Source: Thermoplasmata archaeon
Lineage (GTDB): Archaea; Thermoplasmatota; E2; UBA202; JdFR-43
Reading direction: 5' to 3'
Assembly (NCBI GenBank): GCA_021163175.1
Contig: JAGGXG010000005.1
Span: 1-9,684 of the forward strand
Length of the DNA stretch: 9,684 nucleotides
Shown here: positions 6,466 to 9,684 of the stretch, one piece after another
How the letters are laid out: each line of letters starts with the position of its first letter
How positions within the stretch are numbered: the first letter of the stretch is position 1
Notes under the pieces: model-generated
The model's input: only the letters and a program-made list of their open reading frames with translations
The model's database searches: none
What the model was told of the DNA's origin: nothing
Program-made: the position numbers and the translations under genes

Positions 6466-6922
6466 TTTTCTCGCATTCTTCGCGGCAATCAAATTCTCCT
6501 GTTTCCGAGTATTTCTTGAAATGCTCAAGCCATATTGGTGCATTCTTGGGGCAATTTTTTATGAAGTTTATGAATTTTTTAAGCTGTATTATTGTTATAG
6601 GACTGAGATTATGCTCCATTATGCATGCATCTCTCTGAGCAATATCTGGAGGCACCTGCAAATATTTCAAAAGCTCTCTTATTGTATCGTGCCTCTCTCT
6701 CACCGATAGAGCAACTTCCTCTCCTTTTTTGCTTAATACGACGCCACTATAGCGATGATATTCGAGCAATCCTTTTGCAGCTAACTTTTGCAACATTTCT
6801 GTAACACTTGCAGGCTTTATTCCTAAATATTCTGCCAAATCAGTTGTTCTCGCTTTTCCCTTTCTTTTTGAAATTTCATATATTGCCTCAAGATAATCTT
6901 CTTCTCTCCTTTTTAATTCCAC
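6461..6922 (-). CDS. DtxR/MntR-family metal-dependent transcriptional repressor
   Basis: This 153-residue regulator has an N-terminal winged helix-turn-helix (about 4-65; recognition segment IKPASVTEMLQKLAAKG, 35-51) and a dimerisation/metal domain (66-123). It lacks the C-terminal SH3 domain of long DtxR proteins. By alignment with known family members the metal ligands are D9, E12, H78, C100, E103 and H104. That is an MntR-like set except that C100 stands where MntR has Glu and DtxR has Cys. The tail adds C124 plus C146 and C150 (CREEC). Next to feoAB it most likely senses Fe(II) and represses uptake. The GTG start is chosen because MELKRREEDYLEAIY aligns with the family N terminus and a TATA-like box lies about 22 bases upstream. 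The overlapping ATG just before it is out of frame and stops after three codons. Confidence 0.93.
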   Translation of the reverse strand: MELKRREEDYLEAIYEISKRKGKARTTDLAEYLGIKPASVTEMLQKLAAKGLLEYHRYSGVVLSKKGEEVALSVRERHDTIRELLKYLQVPPDIAQRDACIMEHNLSPITIIQLKKFINFIKNCPKNAPIWLEHFKKYSETGEFDCREECEKI

Positions 6923-6939
6923 ATCATTAAATAAAAGCA

Positions 6940-6948
6940 GATATAAAT
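6940..6948 (-). promoter_or_regulatory. TATA-like box for dtxR
   Basis: On the minus strand ATTTATATC is centred about 22 bases before the GTG at 6922, consistent with a leaderless transcript. The DtxR-type box at 6950-6965 sits immediately upstream, over the position of the TFB recognition element. A bound repressor there could block TBP/TFB loading. Confidence 0.5.
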
Positions 6949-6949
6949 A

Positions 6950-6965
6950 TTTTGGTATGCCTAAA
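6950..6965 (-). promoter_or_regulatory. DtxR/IdeR-type operator in the dtxR promoter
   Basis: Plus-strand TTTTGGTATGCCTAAA is identical at 13 of 16 positions to the box in front of feoA, TTAAGGTTTGCCTAAA. Both have the TTAGG-N4-CCTAA layout of DtxR/IdeR sites, here with one half-site weakened to TTTGG. It lies directly beside the dtxR TATA box. The two matching sites within 500 bases suggest that the regulator controls itself and feoAB together. Confidence 0.6.
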
Positions 6966-6982
6966 CTTGTAATGTCTCAAAA

Positions 6983-6990
6983 TTTATATA
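6983..6990 (+). promoter_or_regulatory. TATA box for the PadR-exporter operon
   Basis: TTTATATA, preceded by a purine run (CAAAA, a possible TFB recognition element), is centred about 28 bases before the ATG at 7015. That is close to the standard archaeal distance for a transcript starting at or just before the ATG. There is no Shine-Dalgarno sequence before the ATG, so padR is probably leaderless. Confidence 0.65.
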
Positions 6991-6991
6991 T

Positions 6992-7013
6992 CTAAATCGA
7001 TATATCGATTTAG
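6992..7013. promoter_or_regulatory. Perfect 22-bp palindromic operator before padR
   Basis: The half-site CTAAATCGATA is followed directly by its exact reverse complement TATCGATTTAG, giving 22 bases with no mismatch or spacer. It fills the space between the TATA box and the padR ATG, so a dimer bound here would cover the transcription start. Autoregulation by PadR is inferred. The motif differs from the ATGT-N8-ACAT type described for several bacterial PadR proteins. Confidence 0.7.
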
Positions 7014-7014
7014 T

Positions 7015-7485
7015 ATGAAAGCTATACTGAAGATGTTTATACTGAAGCAGATTGCAAACAAGCCATCAACAGGTTATCAAATAATGAAAGCATGCTATGA
7101 AAAACTCGGATATAAGCCAAGTGCAGGAAGCATATATCCATTGCTTAAATCAATGGAAAAGGAAGGAATCATTTCATCAAAAAGGGAAGGGAGACGCGTG
7201 ATATATTCTCTTTCCAACAGAGGGAGGAAATTTTTCGATGGAATCGAGAAAATAAAAGATGAATTCTACAAAAAATTGCATTCCCATATAGCTGCCACTG
7301 CAGAAATTTTTGACGATGAAGAGCTGAAGAGCATTGCAAATTTTTTTAAAAATGAGAAATTCAAAAAAGTCATTTTCATGATCGGGAGCATCGATGAAAG
7401 GAAAGTGGATAAAATTTTGGACGAGTTGTACAGGAGGCTGAAAAATGAAAGCAATAGAAATAGAAGGGCTAATAAAAGAATTTGA
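7015..7485 (+). CDS. PadR-family transcriptional regulator
   Basis: This 156-residue protein has the PadR winged helix: FILKQIANKPSTGYQIMKAC (8-27), the recognition region YKPSAGSIYPLLKSMEKEGII (33-53) and the wing KREGRRVIYSLSNRGRKFF (56-74). A C-terminal helical region (75-156, rich in Lys/Glu) should give dimer contacts. PadR proteins commonly repress multidrug or lipid exporters and release DNA on binding a small molecule. Here the gene leads an operon with an ABC exporter, and its last 41 bases overlap the ATPase gene, so the link is strong. A 22-bp perfect palindrome sits right before the ATG and is the obvious operator. The ligand cannot be predicted. Confidence 0.93.
   Translation: MKAILKMFILKQIANKPSTGYQIMKACYEKLGYKPSAGSIYPLLKSMEKEGIISSKREGRRVIYSLSNRGRKFFDGIEKIKDEFYKKLHSHIAATAEIFDDEELKSIANFFKNEKFKKVIFMIGSIDERKVDKILDELYRRLKNESNRNRRANKRI
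7433..7437 (+). promoter_or_regulatory. Shine-Dalgarno sequence for the ABC ATPase
   Basis: GGAGG lies seven bases before the ATG at 7445, inside the end of the padR coding region. It supports that start and shows that this internal gene uses a ribosome-binding site, unlike the leaderless first gene of the operon. Confidence 0.7.
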
Positions 7486-8413
7486 TGGAATAAGGGCTGT
7501 AGATGGGATTTCGCTGGAAATAGAATATGGCGAGATATTTTCATTACTTGGCCCAAATGGAGCTGGAAAAACAACGACCATAAGCATTCTCGCCACTCTT
7601 TTAAAGCCAACAAAGGGAAAAGTAAAAGTAAATGGCTACGATGTCGTAACTCAAGCTGGAAAAGTAAGGCATAGCATTGGCATCGTTTTTCAGGATCCAA
7701 GCCTCGACGATCGCTTAACGGCAAGAGAAAATCTCGATATCCATGGCAGGCTTTATCATATGAAAAAAGACGAAAGAAGAAAAAGAATAGAAGAGGTTTT
7801 GGAGATGGTGGAGCTGCAAGAAAGAGCGGATAGCCTTGTAAAAACATTTTCTGGCGGCATGAGGCGGCGCCTTGAAATAGCCCGCGGGCTCATGCACAAG
7901 CCGCGCATCCTTTTCCTTGATGAACCAACGCTTGGGCTTGACCCACAAACTCGTCGGCATATCTGGAATTATATTGAAAAGCTGCGCAACGAGGGCGTCA
8001 CAGTTTTGCTAACAACGCATTATATGGAGGAGGCAGACAAGCTTGCCGACAGGGTTGCCATAATCGATAAGGGAAAGATTGTCGCTTTAGGCTCGCCATC
8101 CGAGCTGAAGGATTCGATAGGAGGAGATGTTATAAAAATAAGGTGCAGTGATGCAAATAAAATGGCTGCCATACTTTCTTCAAATGGATTCAACGCCATG
8201 ATCGTCGATAACGAGATAATAATAAAGGCAAAAAAAGCTGAAAAAGAAATACCAAGGGTGTTTGCGCTTGCAAAAGACATAGAAATAAAAAGCATAATGT
8301 ATAAGGAGCCGAGCCTAGAAGATGTTTTCATTCATTATACGGGCAAGGCATATAGAGAGGAGGCTGGAGATGAAATGGAAGCAATAAAGAGGAGATGGAG
8401 GATGAGAAGATGA
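7445..8413 (+). CDS. ABC transporter ATP-binding protein, DrrA-like exporter family
   Basis: This 322-residue cytoplasmic ATPase powers the permease encoded next. It shows Walker A GPNGAGKTT (36-44), Q-loop Q83 (VFQDPSLDDRLTARENL), the signature FSGGMRRRLEIARGL (135-149), Walker B ILFLDEPT (155-162) with the D-loop GLD, and the switch histidine H192 in TTHYMEEADKLADR. The VFQDPSLDDRLT segment and the C-terminal extension (about 225-300, ending in EPSLEDVFIHYTG) are typical of DrrA/daunorubicin-resistance-type and other ABC-2 exporter ATPases. All catalytic residues are present. The start follows a good GGAGG, and the 3' end overlaps the permease gene by four bases at the preferred permease start. 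The substrate is unknown; export of a drug-like, lipid or polyketide-like compound is the usual family role. Confidence 0.96.
   Translation: MKAIEIEGLIKEFDGIRAVDGISLEIEYGEIFSLLGPNGAGKTTTISILATLLKPTKGKVKVNGYDVVTQAGKVRHSIGIVFQDPSLDDRLTARENLDIHGRLYHMKKDERRKRIEEVLEMVELQERADSLVKTFSGGMRRRLEIARGLMHKPRILFLDEPTLGLDPQTRRHIWNYIEKLRNEGVTVLLTTHYMEEADKLADRVAIIDKGKIVALGSPSELKDSIGGDVIKIRCSDANKMAAILSSNGFNAMIVDNEIIIKAKKAEKEIPRVFALAKDIEIKSIMYKEPSLEDVFIHYTGKAYREEAGDEMEAIKRRWRMRR
8397..8401 (+). promoter_or_regulatory. Shine-Dalgarno sequence that decides the permease start
   Basis: GGAGG is followed by eight bases and then the ATG at 8410, which also forms an ATGA overlap with the ATPase stop at 8411-8413. The earlier in-frame ATG at 8395 has its GAGGAG directly abutting it, too close for normal initiation. 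The later start is therefore preferred. Confidence 0.6.
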
Positions 8414-9153
8414 TGGGCGATGTGTATGCAGTTTATTTGAGGGAGTTAATAAGGTTATGGCGTCAAAAGGTGAGGCTTGTTACAACAATAGTTATGCCAT
8501 TACTATGGCTTGGTGTAATTGGAAACGCTTTCAACAACGCATTTAAAATGCCTTTCGAAGGAGATTTTCTTTCATTTCTCACGCCCGGCATACTTGTAAT
8601 GACAATGGTTTTTACTTCCACAATATCTGGAATAACAACAGTCTTTGATCGCGAGTTTGGTTTCCTTAAAGAAATGCTGGTTGCTCCAATAAAGAGGGAG
8701 AGCATATTAATCGGGAAGATGCTCGGCGGTGTAACCCAAGCTATTTTACAAGGCGCAATAATAATTGTTCTTGCCATTATAATGGGAGTGAATTTCAAGG
8801 GAATTGAATCCATACCAGGTATGGTGCTAACAATGTTTCTTGTTTCCGTAGCATTTGTTTCATTTGGATTGGCTGTGGCGAGTAAAATGACGAGTATGGA
8901 AGGATTTCAAATGGTGATGAATTTTCTAATACAGCCAATGATATTTTTGAGTGGAGCATTCTATCCAACAAAAATGCTTCCATCCTGGTTAAAGATAGGA
9001 GTCAAATTGAATCCTCTCACATATGGTGTGGATGCAATGCGTTATTTTGCCGTAGGAATAAATGAATTTAACGTTGTGATTGATTTAACGGTAATGATTG
9101 TCCTTTCCATAGCATTCATATTGCTCGGCGGCTATCTATTCCGCAAGAGTTAA
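8410..9153 (+). CDS. ABC-2 type permease, DrrB-like exporter subunit
   Basis: This is a 247-residue membrane protein from the preferred start (252 if the ATG at 8395 is used). Six predicted helices lie at about 22-42, 57-77, 104-126, 136-156, 168-188 and 223-244. The segment DREFGFLKEMLVAPIKRESILIGK (80-103) is the conserved cytoplasmic coupling region of ABC-2 permeases. LSGAFYPTKMLPSWLK with NPLTYGVDAMR (180-211) is the hallmark near the fifth helix. With the preceding ATPase it should form a homodimer-plus-two-ATPases exporter of the DrrAB/NodIJ class. The gene is coupled to the ATPase by an ATGA overlap and completes the PadR-led operon. Its TAA shares bases with the stop of the convergent methyltransferase gene, leaving no room for a terminator between them. 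Confidence 0.93.
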   Translation: MMGDVYAVYLRELIRLWRQKVRLVTTIVMPLLWLGVIGNAFNNAFKMPFEGDFLSFLTPGILVMTMVFTSTISGITTVFDREFGFLKEMLVAPIKRESILIGKMLGGVTQAILQGAIIIVLAIIMGVNFKGIESIPGMVLTMFLVSVAFVSFGLAVASKMTSMEGFQMVMNFLIQPMIFLSGAFYPTKMLPSWLKIGVKLNPLTYGVDAMRYFAVGINEFNVVIDLTVMIVLSIAFILLGGYLFRKS

Positions 9154-9684
9154 GATTTTATTCCAATGGCATAGAATTGAGGGAAAAAATTGAATTCTAT
9201 GCCTTCTTCTATCGATTTCAAATGCTTTTCCTCCCAATCTTTTATTTCTTCCTCGCTCAGTCCTTCCCTCCTCAAAACTTTCCAGTAAAAATCTCTCGCC
9301 CTTATATAGGATGCTTTATCCTCTTCACAATTCCATATTCTTTTATTTCCTATTCCTACCTCGGTCTTCAATCCGGCTCTGACAAAAAGCATCCTCAATT
9401 TTCTTCCAATATAAGGATCGCCACCTCTATTTTTTATTGCTTTTCCCGCAAAAATTTCATCCACTTTTGGATAAGGAGGCCAGTGTATCTTCGCTCCAAA
9501 ATCAGGTTCAAGTGTAGCAACAACTTTTCCTCCATGTTTCACAACTCTCGCCATTTCATTTACAACTTTTTGTGGATCCTTAACCCACATTAAAAAAAGA
9601 TTGCATATTGCGATATCGAAAGTGTTATCGGCAAAAGGAAGCATATGGGCATCGCCAACAACTATTTCAACATCCATTCCATGC
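9150..9684 (-). CDS. Class I SAM-dependent methyltransferase, N terminus cut off by the window
   Basis: This is the C-terminal 178 codons of a gene whose start lies beyond position 9684. The frame remains open to the edge, and the methionine at 9677 falls in the middle of the fold just before VEIVVGDAHMLPFADNTFDIAIC, which is motif II and the following strand of UbiE/Methyltransf_11-type enzymes. The glycine-rich SAM loop (motif I) must be upstream. DPQKVVNEMARVVKHGGKVVATLEPDF is the usual helix-strand pair after it. The C-terminal part (about 60 residues, Lys/Glu-rich, ending FFPQFYAIGIKS) probably shapes the substrate pocket. The substrate is not predictable. The stop overlaps that of the permease gene by three shared bases, tail to tail. 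Confidence 0.88.
   Translation of the reverse strand, partial: HGMDVEIVVGDAHMLPFADNTFDIAICNLFLMWVKDPQKVVNEMARVVKHGGKVVATLEPDFGAKIHWPPYPKVDEIFAGKAIKNRGGDPYIGRKLRMLFVRAGLKTEVGIGNKRIWNCEEDKASYIRARDFYWKVLRREGLSEEEIKDWEEKHLKSIEEGIEFNFFPQFYAIGIKS

Noticed and set aside
7266..7847. A 193-codon minus-strand open frame across the padR/ABC junction
   Set aside because: It is antisense to two unambiguous genes and its Leu/Phe/Ser-rich composition is typical of antisense AT-rich coding DNA.
8395..8409. ATG at 8395 as the permease start
   Set aside because: The purine-rich GAGGAG directly abuts it, whereas the ATG at 8410 has GGAGG at proper spacing and an ATGA overlap with the ATPase stop. The earlier start remains possible.
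9150..9677. Methyltransferase starting at the methionine at 9677
   Set aside because: That residue falls just before motif II, so the SAM-binding loop would be missing. The frame is open to the window edge, so the gene is cut by the window and not short.

Overview
The window reads as part of an AT-rich archaeal chromosome. The evidence is: apparently leaderless first genes with TATA-like boxes 22-29 bases before the start codon; Shine-Dalgarno sequences mainly in front of operon-internal genes; frequent AGA/AGG/ATA codons; an archaeal-type PH-domain membrane protein; a KaiC/RadA-like protein; and a sequon-rich surface protein. A euryarchaeal or Thermoplasmatota-like host fits the leaderless style, but no rRNA or other phylogenetic marker is present, so the lineage is only a guess. 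Genes are packed tightly. The longest gene-free stretches are 1-120, 943-1051 and 6923-7014, and I see no RNA gene, insertion sequence or CRISPR array.

Layout. Rightward at the left end are a four-helix membrane protein with a PH-like domain (121-942) and a zinc deacetylase of the histone deacetylase family with an intact active site (1052-2035), each with its own promoter. The deacetylase runs into the end of a leftward block. Read from its own start, that block is: DtxR-family metal regulator (6922-6461), feoA (6429-6184), feoB (6187-4217), a small four-helix membrane protein (4220-3837), a KaiC/RadA-fold protein with a ruined nucleotide-binding site (3840-3160), and a secreted beta-propeller-like protein (3139-2018). 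From feoA through the KaiC-like gene every junction is a 4-base ATGA stop/start overlap, so these four are almost certainly one translationally coupled unit.

A 92-base divergent region (6923-7014) separates the iron block from a rightward export operon: PadR-family repressor (7015-7485), ABC ATPase (7445-8413) and ABC-2 permease (8410-9153). Its left half carries a DtxR-type box beside the dtxR TATA box. Its right half carries a perfect 22-bp palindrome between the padR TATA box and its start codon. A second DtxR-type box lies in front of feoA. The window ends with the C-terminal part of a leftward SAM-dependent methyltransferase whose start lies beyond position 9684.

Working model. Intracellular ferrous iron loads the DtxR-family protein, which represses itself and feoAB through the two boxes. 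PadR represses its own operon through the palindrome until a ligand is bound, releasing the DrrAB-like exporter. The least explained part is the pair coupled behind feoB, the small membrane protein and the pseudo-ATPase. It is the best candidate here for an undescribed accessory to ferrous iron uptake.
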